Of a DNA stretch of 64,000 nucleotides, positions 33,945 to 42,247 are shown piece after piece. The stretch is from positions 62,001 to 126,000 of the forward strand of contig JAACPW010000001.1 of assembly GCA_009995225.1 (NCBI GenBank). Reading direction: 5' to 3'. Position 1 is the stretch's first letter; every line of letters starts with the position of its first letter. A model generated the notes under the pieces. The model searched no databases and had not been told where the DNA came from. It saw only the letters and a program-made list of their open reading frames with translations. Both the position numbers and the translations under genes were made by a program. The DNA comes from Sphingomonadales bacterium (GTDB taxonomy: Bacteria > Pseudomonadota > Alphaproteobacteria > Sphingomonadales > Sphingomonadaceae).

Positions 33945-34949
33945 ATGACCGCCCCCTTTTCCTGGATCCGGCCCGAACCGTGGGGCATTCACATTGTCCC
34001 CGCCGATGCCTGGGTCGATCCCGCGCGCGCCGTTCCACGCGCCTTGGTGACGCATGGCCATGCCGATCATGCCCGCGGCGGGCATGGCATCACCATCGCC
34101 ACGCCCGAAACGCTGGCGATCATGAAGCTGCGCTACGCCACGGCAGAGGGCGCGCAGCCGGTGGCTTATGGCGAGACGGTCAGCATCGGCGGCGGCGTGA
34201 CCGCGACCTATCTGCCTGCCGGACACGTGCTGGGATCATCGCAGATTCTGTTCGAACACGCGGGCGAGCGGGTCGTCATCACCGGCGATTACAAGCGCGT
34301 GCCCGACCCGACCTGCGCGCCGTTTCAGGTCACGCCGTGCGATATCTTCATCACCGAGGCGACCTTTGGCCTGCCCGTCTTCACGCACCCGCCGATCGGC
34401 GAGGAGATCGGCAAGCTGCTGGATGCCCGCGCTGAAAACCCCGACGCCTGCGTGCTTGTGGGTGCCTATGCGCTCGGTAAAGCGCAGCGGGTGATCGCGG
34501 AACTGCGCGCAACGGGACATACCGATACGATCTGGCTTCACGGCGCGATGGAGGCGATGTGCCGGCTGTATGAGGAGCACGGCGTCGCGCTGGGCGATCT
34601 CAAGCTGGTGAGCGATGCGACCAAGGACGACATGCGCGGTCACATCGTCATCGCGCCGCCGTCTGCCCTGAATGACCGCTGGAGCCGCCGCCTGCCCGAT
34701 CCGATCACGGCCATGGCGAGCGGATGGATGCGGGTGCGCGCCCGCGCCCGCCAGCGCGGGGTCGAACTGCCGCTGGTCATTTCCGACCATGCCGACTGGA
34801 ACGAGCTGACGCGAACGATCCGCGAAGTGAACCCGCAGGAAACCTGGATCACCCATGGCCGCGAGCAAGCGCTGCTACGCTGGTGCGAACTCAGCCAGCG
34901 CCGCGCGCGGGCCCTGGCGCTGGTGGGCTACGAGGACGAGGATGACTAG
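33945..34949 (+). CDS. Ligase-associated DNA exonuclease (metallo-beta-lactamase/beta-CASP)
   Basis: 334-residue nuclease of the ligase-associated exonuclease family. The N-terminal metallo-beta-lactamase core has VTHGHADHARGG (H-x-H-x-D-H), AGHVLGSSQI and ITGDYKR. The beta-CASP part ends with VISDHADWNEL and WITHGRE. In many bacteria it forms a four-gene repair cassette with an ATP-dependent ligase, a DEXH helicase and a metallophosphoesterase; here only exonuclease and ligase are seen, separated by a convergent small gene. Start ATG at 33945. Confidence 0.92.
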   Translation: MTAPFSWIRPEPWGIHIVPADAWVDPARAVPRALVTHGHADHARGGHGITIATPETLAIMKLRYATAEGAQPVAYGETVSIGGGVTATYLPAGHVLGSSQILFEHAGERVVITGDYKRVPDPTCAPFQVTPCDIFITEATFGLPVFTHPPIGEEIGKLLDARAENPDACVLVGAYALGKAQRVIAELRATGHTDTIWLHGAMEAMCRLYEEHGVALGDLKLVSDATKDDMRGHIVIAPPSALNDRWSRRLPDPITAMASGWMRVRARARQRGVELPLVISDHADWNELTRTIREVNPQETWITHGREQALLRWCELSQRRARALALVGYEDEDD

Positions 34950-34971
34950 CGCCCCCGTCCCCCATGATGGC

Positions 34972-35286
34972 TTACTGGATCGTGGCGAGATCGGCGGCGA
35001 TCTTTTCCAGCATTTCGTCGGTGATCAACCCTTGCGAGAACGGCGCGACCGCCTTGAGGCTGAGCGTCTTGAACTGTTCATAGGCCGGGTGCTGCGTCAG
35101 ATCCTGCCCGGCAAAATGCTTGGCGACCACGGCATTGGCGCGCTCGTCCGCCATCAGCACTTCGATCGGGGTGTCGATGGTGAAGGCAGCGGCCGTGGTG
35201 GCAGCGGCCGCGCTGTCGTCAGCGAAAGCCGGGGCGGTCAGGGCAGCGGCGGCAAGACCGATAGCGGCAAGCGGAATGAACTTCAT
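34972..35286 (-). CDS. Secreted small hypothetical protein
   Basis: 104 residues. A good signal peptide (MKFIPLAAIGLAAAALTAPAFAD) precedes a mature alpha-helical domain of about 80 residues (TIDTPIEVLMADERANAVVAKHFAGQDLTQHPAYEQFKTLSLKAVAPFSQGLITDEMLEKIAADLATI) with no cysteines. I do not recognise the family with certainty; the ADERANAVVAKHFPG-type helical motif resembles small periplasmic proteins found after alpha/beta hydrolases. It lies in reverse orientation between the exonuclease and ligase genes, which are normally adjacent. Confidence 0.75.
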   Translation of the reverse strand: MKFIPLAAIGLAAAALTAPAFADDSAAAATTAAAFTIDTPIEVLMADERANAVVAKHFAGQDLTQHPAYEQFKTLSLKAVAPFSQGLITDEMLEKIAADLATIQ

Positions 35287-35384
35287 ACAGGCGATTCCTT
35301 GTTGAAGACGCGCAGGTGCATTGCGTCGGCGAAATCCTCTAACCGATTCGTATGGCGGTGCAATGAACGCGGCGGCGCGTCTTG

Positions 35385-37013
35385 ATGGAGGAGTTTGCCG
35401 CCCTGCTCGATGCGCTGGTCTATACCACCAGCCGGAACCGCAAACTGGCGCTGATCGCCGCCTATCTGCGCGCTGCGCCCGATCCCGATCGCGGGTGGGC
35501 TATGGCAGGGTTGACCGAAGGGCTGGATTTCCCCGCGGTCAAATCGGCGACTATCCGCAACCTGATGCTGGAACGGGTCGATCCCGCCCTGTGGGCGATG
35601 AGCCGCGATTTCGTGGGCGATACGGCCGAAACCGCCAGCCTGCTCTGGCCTGAACCGGAAAATGCCGCGCCGCAGCCGCCGCTGTCGCTGGCCGAGGTGG
35701 TCGAGCGCCTGTCCGCGCTCACCCGCGCCACCGCGCCCAGGGAATTGCCCGGGCTGTTCGACCGCATGGACGCCAAGGGCCGCTATGCCCTGATCAAACT
35801 GGCCACCGGCGGGATGCGTGTGGGCATCTCGGCGCGGCTCGCCAAGGTCGCCTTTGCGCAAGGCTTCGATGTCACGGTGGAGGAGGTCGAGGAATATTGG
35901 CACGCCCTCACTCCGCCCTATACCGCGTTGTTTCAATGGGCGGCGGATGGTGGCCCGCCACCTGATCTGGCCGGTGTTCCGCGCTTTCGCCCTTTCATGC
36001 TGGCGCACCCGCTGGAGGAGACGCAAGTCGATCTGAAAGATTACGCCGCCGAATGGAAGTGGGACGGCATCCGGGTGCAGTTGGTGCGCACCACGGACAC
36101 TGAAGGCCGCGCTGAAACGCGGGTCTATTCACGCTCGGGCGACGATATTTCCGCCACTTTTCCCGAATTGCTGGACGTGCTGCCGATGGACGCGGTGCTC
36201 GATGGCGAATTGCTGGTGCGCGGCTCTGCGCAGGGGGGGGAAGCCAATGACACCACCCAGGGCGGCGCGGCGAGTTTCAATGCGCTGCAACAGCGGCTCG
36301 GACGCAAGACCGTGTCGGGCAAGATGTTGAAGGAATATCCTGCCTTCGTGCGGCTTTACGATGTGCTGCTGCTGGACGGCACCGATTGGCGCGAACAGCC
36401 GTGGAAGTCGCGCCGCGCGACTTTGGAAGCCCTGCTCCCGCGCCTGCCCGCCAGCCATTTCGACCTGTCCCTGCTGGTCGAGGCCGAGGATTTCGCCGCG
36501 CTCGCCGCGATCCGCGACACCGCGCGCGACGAGGCGATCGAGGGCCTGATGCTGAAGCACCGCGACAGCCCTTACGTTGCGGGGCGCAAGGTCGCCTTGT
36601 GGTACAAGTGGAAGCGCGATCCGCTGCTGATCGATTGCGTGGTGATGTATGCCCAGCGCGGCAGCGGCAAACGATCCAGCTTCCATTCGGACTTCACCTT
36701 CGGTTGCTGGGATGGCGATCCTGATGCGGGCGCGGAGCTGCTGCCGGTGGGCAAGGCCTATACCGGGTTCACCGATGCGGAATTGAAGCTGCTCGACAAG
36801 TTCGTGCGGCAGAACACGGTGGGCCGCTTTGGCCCGGTACGCGAGGTGAAGCGCGAACTGGTGTTCGAGGTCGCCTTCGATAGCGTCCACACCTCCAAAC
36901 GCCACAAAAGCGGCCTCGCCATGCGCTTCCCCCGCATCCACCGCATCCGCTGGGACAAGCCCGCGCACGAGGCGGACCGGATCGAAGGGTTGCGGGCGTT
37001 GATAAAGGACTAG
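35385..37013 (+). CDS. Cisplatin damage response ATP-dependent DNA ligase
   Basis: 542-residue ATP-dependent ligase (LigC/LigB-type; bacterial 'cisplatin damage response' family). An N-terminal helical DNA-binding domain (1-205) precedes the nucleotidyltransferase core: motif I EWKWDGIRVQ with the adenylated Lys near residue 225, motif III VLDGELL, motif IV EGLMLKHRDSPYV, and motif V ALWYKWKRDP. The OB domain follows. I prefer the ATG at 35385 over the preceding TTG. A run of eight G residues at 36234-36241 keeps the frame open. It pairs functionally with the exonuclease upstream, but the usual helicase partner does not follow. Confidence 0.94.
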   Translation: MEEFAALLDALVYTTSRNRKLALIAAYLRAAPDPDRGWAMAGLTEGLDFPAVKSATIRNLMLERVDPALWAMSRDFVGDTAETASLLWPEPENAAPQPPLSLAEVVERLSALTRATAPRELPGLFDRMDAKGRYALIKLATGGMRVGISARLAKVAFAQGFDVTVEEVEEYWHALTPPYTALFQWAADGGPPPDLAGVPRFRPFMLAHPLEETQVDLKDYAAEWKWDGIRVQLVRTTDTEGRAETRVYSRSGDDISATFPELLDVLPMDAVLDGELLVRGSAQGGEANDTTQGGAASFNALQQRLGRKTVSGKMLKEYPAFVRLYDVLLLDGTDWREQPWKSRRATLEALLPRLPASHFDLSLLVEAEDFAALAAIRDTARDEAIEGLMLKHRDSPYVAGRKVALWYKWKRDPLLIDCVVMYAQRGSGKRSSFHSDFTFGCWDGDPDAGAELLPVGKAYTGFTDAELKLLDKFVRQNTVGRFGPVREVKRELVFEVAFDSVHTSKRHKSGLAMRFPRIHRIRWDKPAHEADRIEGLRALIKD

Positions 37014-37052
37014 ACGCAGCCTACCTCGCGTGCACACCATCGGGAGAGAGCC

Positions 37053-37565
37053 ATGTCCTACGCCACCGCTGCACTTGCGACTTATACAAATATGCTCGCC
37101 ACGCTGGACACCCTGACATCCAGGGCGAGCGCGCACGAAAAAGGTGAGGCGCTGCTGACAGCCCGGTTGGCCGACGACATGTTTCCGCTGCATACCCAGA
37201 TCCGCTTCACGCTGGATCAGGTCCGTATCGCGCTCAACCGGCTTTGCAGCCGGGATCTGACAGCGGACGAAAGCGATATCGCCAGCTTCGCCGATGCGGC
37301 TGCGCGGATCGCCGCCACGCAGGACATGGTCGCCGACGCCTACCATGCGACCTGGCCGGCGGCTGACGACATGGTGGATTTCGATCTACCCAACGGCATG
37401 GCCTTCGCGATGCAAGCCCACGAATATTGCCGCGACTGGGCGACCCCGCAGCTCTATTTCCATCTGATGAGCGTCTATGCGATCCTGCGCATGGAAGGCG
37501 TCCCAATCGGCAAGATCGATTATGTGGGCCATATGATGAAATATCTGCGCCAGCCAGCCGCCTGA
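37053..37565 (+). CDS. DUF1993 family protein
   Basis: 170-residue helical-bundle protein of the DUF1993 (DinB-like) family. The family pattern is seen in LLTARLADDMFPLHTQIRFTLDQVRIALNRL and the C-terminal YFHLMSVYAILRMEGVPIGKIDYVGHM. Function unknown; related four-helix DinB/YfiT proteins often bind metal or thiols. Start ATG at 37053 with GGGAGAG upstream. It precedes the broken DUF1275 gene by 12 bases. Confidence 0.88.
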   Translation: MSYATAALATYTNMLATLDTLTSRASAHEKGEALLTARLADDMFPLHTQIRFTLDQVRIALNRLCSRDLTADESDIASFADAAARIAATQDMVADAYHATWPAADDMVDFDLPNGMAFAMQAHEYCRDWATPQLYFHLMSVYAILRMEGVPIGKIDYVGHMMKYLRQPAA

Positions 37566-37577
37566 TCGCCGGACGCA

Positions 37578-38183
37578 GTGCATCGCTATGACCCTGCGCG
37601 GCAACGCCTTGCCCTGGGCCTTGCCGGTCTGGCGGGGCTGGTCGATGCGACCGGGTTTGTGGTGGCGGGCAGATATTTCACCAGCTTCATGTCCGGCAAC
37701 ACCACGCGGATGGGGGTGGATCTGCTGGCGCGCCCCGCGCTGGCGCTGGCGCCGCTGGGGCTGATCGGCTGCTTTCTGGCCGGCGTCATATCGGGCGCGC
37801 TGATCGGACGGCGAACGGCAGAGCGCCGCAAGCCGGTCTTGCTCGGGCTGGTGGCCGTGCTGCTGGCAGGCGCCGCGGTCTCGCTGGCGGCGGGCTGGCC
37901 GCTCCCCTTCCTTGCCGCATCGGCCCTGGCGATGGGTGTGGCCAACAATGTCTTCGCCCGCGATGGCGAGGTGACCGTGGGCGTGACTTAGATGACCGGC
38001 GCACTGGTGCGGTTCGGCCAAGGGATCGCCGCCAGGCTGGCAGGCGCGCCGCTTCCCTCGACACGGGGATACGGGCTGTTGTGGAGCGCGCTTGCCGCCG
38101 GAGCAGCCGCCGGGGTCGCAGTAACGCTTTGGGGGTTTGCGGCAGGGATCAAAACGCCATCGGACCGGTTGGGCTCCGAATGA
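37578..38183 (+). pseudogene. DUF1275 (YoaK-like) membrane protein interrupted by in-frame TAG
   Basis: Two open frames in the same reading frame, 37578-37991 and 37992-38183, are separated only by a TAG at 37989-37991. Together they read as a DUF1275 protein: LAGLVDATGFVVAGRYFTSFMSGNTTRMG at the N-terminus, then ANNVFARDGEVTVGVT*MTGALVRFGQ. In intact relatives this last region reads VGVTYMTG, so a tyrosine codon has become TAG. The C-terminus is also short and runs into the next gene (ATGA overlap), so a final helix may be lost. Unless TAG is read through, the product would be a 137-residue truncated membrane protein. Confidence 0.8.
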
Positions 38184-38479
38184 AAACGAAAGTCCGTTCC
38201 AACTGGTCGCACGCTGTGCTGGTGTGCAAGAAATGCTCGAAGAAGCTGGAGAAGAAGGGTCGCGGGTTCGGCCCCGATGACAAACGCCTGTCCGCCGCGC
38301 TGAAACGCGAACTGGGCGCGGGCAAGGGGCGCAAGGCGCAGGTCGGGGTGATCGAGGTGCCGTGTCTCGACATCTGTCCCAAGGGCGGGGTCGTGGTGAT
38401 CGACAGCCGCCGCCCGCAGAACTGGCGCATCCTCACCCCTGACGCACCCTTCGCCGATGAGATCGAAACGCTGCGCTAA
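38180..38479 (+). CDS. (2Fe-2S) ferredoxin-like protein, thioredoxin fold
   Basis: 99 residues. Cysteines in AVLVCKKCSKKLEKKG and VEVPCLDICPKGGVVVID-type sequence (IEVPCLDICPKGG) give the C-x2-C ... C-x3-C pattern of thioredoxin-like [2Fe-2S] ferredoxins. No partner enzyme gene is adjacent, so its redox role is unknown. The ATG at 38180 overlaps the end of the DUF1275 frame (ATGA). Its stop overlaps the carbonic anhydrase stop by 4 bases. Confidence 0.82.
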   Translation: MKTKVRSNWSHAVLVCKKCSKKLEKKGRGFGPDDKRLSAALKRELGAGKGRKAQVGVIEVPCLDICPKGGVVVIDSRRPQNWRILTPDAPFADEIETLR

Positions 38480-39060
38480 AGCGCGGCCGCCACGGCCTCG
38501 GCATGGGCCTTGGCGTTTTCGGCGTAATGCATCACGCCCGCGCGCATTCCGGCCACAGCCGCATCGGTCAGATCCTTCAGCTTTGTCGCTGGGCGACCGG
38601 CCCATAGTTCGCGTGTTCCCATCACCTTGCGCTCGGTTAGCATCGCGCCCGCCGCCAGCATCGCGTCGGACCCGACCACCGCCTTGTTCATCACGATCGC
38701 GCCAAGGCCGACAAACCCGCGGTCGTGGATTGTGCATCCATGCACCATCGCCATGTGGCCGATCAGCACATCATCCCCGATGATGAGCGGACAGCCATCG
38801 GGGTCACCCGGACGCGGCGGGTCGCAATGGAGGATGCTGCCGTCCTGCACATTGGATCGTTCCCCGATGCGGATCGAAAAGACGTCGGCGCGCAGCACGC
38901 AATTGTACCAGATCGAACTGCCCGCCCCGATTTCGACATCGCCGATGATCGTGCAGCCGGGCGCAATAAACGCGGTTTCATGGATCCTGGGCGTTTTCCC
39001 ATGGATCGGAACAATCGTGACGCCCGGTCGATCGAGCAGGCGTGGGGGATCTTGCGGCAT
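38476..39060 (-). CDS. Gamma carbonic anhydrase family protein
   Basis: 194-residue left-handed beta-helix protein (hexapeptide repeats) of the gamma carbonic anhydrase/PaaY/YrdA group. Repeats: IHETAFIAPGCTIIGDVEIGAGSSIWYNCVLRAD, RSNVQDGSILH and IIGDDVLIGHMAMVHGCTI. The metal-ligand histidines are the H of SILHCD, and GHMAMVHG (H-x4-H). It probably is a trimeric enzyme or carnitine/CoA-thioester-related protein; activity as an anhydrase cannot be told from sequence. Start ATG at 39058-39060. Confidence 0.9.
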   Translation of the reverse strand: MPQDPPRLLDRPGVTIVPIHGKTPRIHETAFIAPGCTIIGDVEIGAGSSIWYNCVLRADVFSIRIGERSNVQDGSILHCDPPRPGDPDGCPLIIGDDVLIGHMAMVHGCTIHDRGFVGLGAIVMNKAVVGSDAMLAAGAMLTERKVMGTRELWAGRPATKLKDLTDAAVAGMRAGVMHYAENAKAHAEAVAAAL

Positions 39061-39074
39061 ACAGGGCACTCTTG

Positions 39075-40754
39075 TCAGTTGTCTTGTCCGAACAGCGTGT
39101 TCCAGCGGAAATGCGGCAGTGTCGAGGCATATTCGTCGCTCCACACCGATCCGGCGGGTTTTTGCAGCGCGGTCCACTTATCGGCGCCGGTTGCCTGCCG
39201 GATCGCCCCCAGCGATTGCGCCGAGGGTGACAGGACCACCCATTTCGACGCTGTCAGATCGGTTGACGCATCGGGTTGATCATACCGTATCGCCGCAGAC
39301 ATACCGGCATCGCGCGCCAGCGCCGCCAACACCGGCTCAAGCTCGATGAAGCGATTGGAGATGTGGATCAGCACCGCGCCATTTTCCGTGATGGTGCGGC
39401 GATAGGCCTGCAGCGCCTCGCGGGTGAGCAGATGCAGCGGGATCGCGTCGGATGAAAAGGCATCCACCACCAGCACGTCATACTGGGCCGCAGGCCCACG
39501 TTCGAGCTCGATCCGGGCATCACCGATGATGGTCTCGCTGTCAGGTGCGCAATCGGACAGGTACGAAAACTGGCCACGGGTCGAAAAATCCAGGATCGCC
39601 GGATCGATCTCGTAGAAGCGATAGGTCTGGTCCGGCGCGCGATAGCAAGCCAGCGTCCCGGCTCCGAGACCCACGATCCCGACAGTGGCGCCCGGACCAT
39701 AAACCGTCGCGGCATTGGCCAGCACCAGCCCGACACCGGCATTGCGGCCGTAATAGGTGGTCGGTTCGCGGCGCCGCTGCGCGCTCAGATACTGGCGGCC
39801 GTGCAAGGTCGTGCCGTGGGTGATCTGGCGGTATCCGTGGGTTGGCAGATCGGTGACGGTGTAGACTCCGAAATAGCTGCGCAGGCGTTCCCCCTTGGCA
39901 TAGGCACTGCCATGCCCCGGCGCGCCGACGCCCACCATCATCAGACCGAACACCACCACAAAGGCGAGCCGGTTGAACTTGAGCAGCAGTGCCAACAGCG
40001 CAAGCGCAAAGAAGGCTGCGACCGCCCAGAATTTGGAGCCGTCCGTTGCCGCAGTGGCAATGAACAGATACCAACCCAGGACGAAGGCCAGGACAATCCC
40101 CGCCGTCAGCAGCATCAAACGCCGCTTCTGGTCCGCCACCAGGCGATCCTGCCATGCCATCAACCCGCCCAGCGGGATCAGCGCCGCTGCGGCGAACACC
40201 AGCAGCGGATGCTCCCACACCCAATCGAACACCAGCGGCGCAATCAGGGCGGTGAACAATCCACCCAGGGCGCCGCCTGCCGACATCACCAGATAGAACA
40301 GGGTCAATCGCGACGAATCGGGGCGCAGATCATACATCCGGGCGTGCAATGCGACCGCGACGACGAACAGCAACATCACCGAAGCCACCATCAGCCCGAT
40401 CCCGCCGCTGGATTGGGACAGCATGGCCATCCCGCCCGAAAACAGCACGACAAAGGGCGCAGCGCGCGTGATGATCTGCGCCAGCAGGCGGTTCTCGGCA
40501 AAGGCGACGCTGAAGCTGAGCAGATACACGCCCAGCGGGATGACCCACAAAAGCGGCATCGCAAAGATATCGGTGGTAAGGTGCGTGGTGGTCGACAGCA
40601 TCAGGCCCGAAGGCACGGCCGCCAGCGCCAGCCACAACGCGATCCGCTGCCACCCGACAGGCGCTGCAACACCGGCATCATCGGCCCCAGCCACGGCCCT
40701 CGGCCCCGTTTGATTGTTCGGGCGCGATACTGTTCCAGCGGGCCCACACGACAA
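39075..40754 (-). CDS. Fused MFS/spermidine synthase-like protein, C-terminal part (frameshifted)
   Basis: 559-codon frame starting at a GTG (40754) inside the preceding frame. After a non-homologous-looking lead of about 35 residues come six or more membrane helices (from LWLALAAVPSGLMLSTTTHLTTDIFAMPLLWVIPLGVYLLSF) and then a soluble spermidine synthase-like methyltransferase fold: VGIVGLGAGTLACY, RFYEIDPAI, DVLVVDAFSSDAIPLHLLT. It is the second half of a protein family that is normally a single chain of about 750 residues; the first half lies at 40678-41316 in another frame. The product of the fold is unknown, and true spermidine synthase activity is doubtful. Confidence 0.8.
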   Translation of the reverse strand: MSCGPAGTVSRPNNQTGPRAVAGADDAGVAAPVGWQRIALWLALAAVPSGLMLSTTTHLTTDIFAMPLLWVIPLGVYLLSFSVAFAENRLLAQIITRAAPFVVLFSGGMAMLSQSSGGIGLMVASVMLLFVVAVALHARMYDLRPDSSRLTLFYLVMSAGGALGGLFTALIAPLVFDWVWEHPLLVFAAAALIPLGGLMAWQDRLVADQKRRLMLLTAGIVLAFVLGWYLFIATAATDGSKFWAVAAFFALALLALLLKFNRLAFVVVFGLMMVGVGAPGHGSAYAKGERLRSYFGVYTVTDLPTHGYRQITHGTTLHGRQYLSAQRRREPTTYYGRNAGVGLVLANAATVYGPGATVGIVGLGAGTLACYRAPDQTYRFYEIDPAILDFSTRGQFSYLSDCAPDSETIIGDARIELERGPAAQYDVLVVDAFSSDAIPLHLLTREALQAYRRTITENGAVLIHISNRFIELEPVLAALARDAGMSAAIRYDQPDASTDLTASKWVVLSPSAQSLGAIRQATGADKWTALQKPAGSVWSDEYASTLPHFRWNTLFGQDN

Positions 40755-41316
40755 ACAACAGCAGCACCAGCATGGCGCCGTAACCCAGGCTCCAGATCAG
40801 GCTTTGCTGGCCAAGCGGCAAAAACGGCTCGATCAGGATCGGGTAGCACAGCAAACCGCCAAAACTGCCGAGGTTTGATGCGGCATACAACGGATAGGGA
40901 TCGCCGGCGTGGGAATCGGCCGCATACCAGCGCTGGATCAGCGGCGCCTGCGCAGAGATCAGGAAAAACACCGGCCCGACCGAGGCGAACAGCAGCGCCG
41001 GCACCCACAGCGCCTCCATTCCCGGTCCGAAATCGGACAGATCCGCCAACCCCAGCGGCAATGTCAGCGCAGCAAGGGCAAGCAATCCGGTGTGCAGCAT
41101 CAACTGGCGCCGCAGCGGCAATCTGTCGATCACGTGGGCATAGGCATAACCCCCCAGCAGCAGCGCCTGATAGACCAGCATCGCGCTGTTCCAGACATTC
41201 GGCGTGCCGCCCAGCCGCGGCAGCGCGAGCCGCGCCATCAGTGGCTGGACCAGAAACAACAGAAAACTGCCGGCAAGAATGGCTGCAACAAACAGCGCGC
41301 GGCGGGGAGACGTCAT
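40678..41316 (-). CDS. Fused MFS/spermidine synthase-like protein, N-terminal part (frameshifted)
   Basis: 212 codons, six membrane helices: LFVAAILAGSFLLFLVQPLMARLALPRLGG, WNSAMLVYQALLLGGYAYAHVIDRL, VGPVFFLISAQAPLIQRWYAAD and so on. This is the N-terminal membrane half of the fused transporter/spermidine synthase-like family. It runs out at a TGA at 40678, while the second half continues in the neighbouring frame from 40754; the frames overlap by 77 bases in the variable linker. The ATG at 41316 overlaps the stop of the upstream GNAT remnant (ATGA). Confidence 0.78.
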   Translation of the reverse strand: MTSPRRALFVAAILAGSFLLFLVQPLMARLALPRLGGTPNVWNSAMLVYQALLLGGYAYAHVIDRLPLRRQLMLHTGLLALAALTLPLGLADLSDFGPGMEALWVPALLFASVGPVFFLISAQAPLIQRWYAADSHAGDPYPLYAASNLGSFGGLLCYPILIEPFLPLGQQSLIWSLGYGAMLVLLLFVVWARWNSIAPEQSNGAEGRGWGR

Positions 41317-41695
41317 GAGCGATCAATCCATGGCGTACGGGTGATTCCGTATACGATGTTATGGTTAAGATCTCGTCTCCGGGGGTCCTCCGGAAAATCG
41401 AGGTCGGCGCGGCGCGCCATCCCGAGCTTTCGCATCAAGCGCCAACTGCCGACATTCCCATCCACCGTGATGGCGACCAGATGCGGCGCGGCATGAACGG
41501 TAAAGCCCCATTCCATCACGGCGCGCATCGCTTCGTAGGCATAGCCCATCCGCCAGCGATCCTCGCGCGGGACTGGACGCCGCCAAGATGCTGCGTAACA
41601 GCCGGCGTGTTGAACAGCGCCATGTGGGCATCGAGATCATCTTCCCCGGTCTGACGCAGCACCAACCGCTCGGTCGTCAGGACGGGTGCCGTCAT
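41313..41695 (-). pseudogene. GNAT acetyltransferase remnant with internal deletion
   Basis: The ATG at 41695 opens a GNAT-like N-terminus (VLTTERLVLRQTGEDDLDAHMALFNTPAVTQHLGGV) that soon leaves frame. The C-terminal part is in another frame (41313-41549): GYAYEAMRAVMEWGFTVHAAPHLVAITVDGNVGSWRLMRKLGMARRADLDF. Compared with the intact paralog just upstream (41692-42243), about 50 residues of the acetyl-CoA core are missing and the frame is shifted, so it should be inactive. It keeps ATGA junctions on both sides, showing that it was once a full member of the operon. Confidence 0.8.
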
Positions 41696-42243
41696 GCCCC
41701 CAGCCAGCCGTCTCGGGTGATGGCATAAGCGATGATTCGCGGGTTTTCGGGATCGAAATCGGGGCTGTCGAAATCGAGATCCGCGCGCCGTTCCATCCCC
41801 AGCCGCCGCATCAGCCCCCAGCTTGCGGCGTTACGCTCCACCGTCAGCGCGATCACCTCGTCCGCGCCGAACCGAGCGAACGCGCAATCGAGCGCGGCGG
41901 TGGCCGCCTCCTTCGCATAGCCCTTCCCCCAGGCATCCTCGCGCAGCCGCCAGCCGACTTCCATCATCCCTTGCGGCCCGCCCGGCTGATTGGAACGTTT
42001 CAAGCCGCAAAAGCCCAGCAGCGCGCCATCGTCCTTGCGTTCCACCACCCAGAAGGTGTGACCGTGATCGCGCTGGTAGCCTTCCAGCCGCGCCCGAATC
42101 GCCCCGCGCTTGTCCGCATCAACGACGCCGCCCAACCAGCGCATCACCGCTGGCGTGTTGGTCACCTGCCAAAACGCCGCCCAGTCCGCATCGCGCCAGC
42201 CGCGCAGCACCAGACGGGCGGTTTCGTGGTGAAACGCCGCCAC
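41692..42243 (-). CDS. GNAT family N-acetyltransferase (RimJ-like)
   Basis: 183-residue GNAT of the RimJ/RimL-like group: TARLVLRGWRDADWAAFWQV at the N-terminus, EVGWRLREDAWGKGYAKEAATAAL as the acetyl-CoA pyrophosphate-binding motif (R/Q-x-x-G-x-G/A region), and IALTVERNAASWGLMRRLGM, typical of the C-terminal strand-helix. The substrate could be a ribosomal or other N-terminus but is not predictable. The start is a GTG at 42241-42243, 4 bases after hemB. It is followed by a decayed tandem paralog. Confidence 0.88.
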   Translation of the reverse strand: MAAFHHETARLVLRGWRDADWAAFWQVTNTPAVMRWLGGVVDADKRGAIRARLEGYQRDHGHTFWVVERKDDGALLGFCGLKRSNQPGGPQGMMEVGWRLREDAWGKGYAKEAATAALDCAFARFGADEVIALTVERNAASWGLMRRLGMERRADLDFDSPDFDPENPRIIAYAITRDGWLGA

Positions 42244-42247
42244 GGCG

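Noticed and set aside
31513-34038. 841-codon open frame antisense to clpA
   Set aside because: High-GC codon bias keeps the opposite frame open; the frame has His/Arg/Asp-rich composition with no domain, and clpA is certain.
36234-36241. Run of eight G in the ligase gene as a possible frameshift
   Set aside because: The frame continues with all later ligase motifs present, so the coding sequence is intact.
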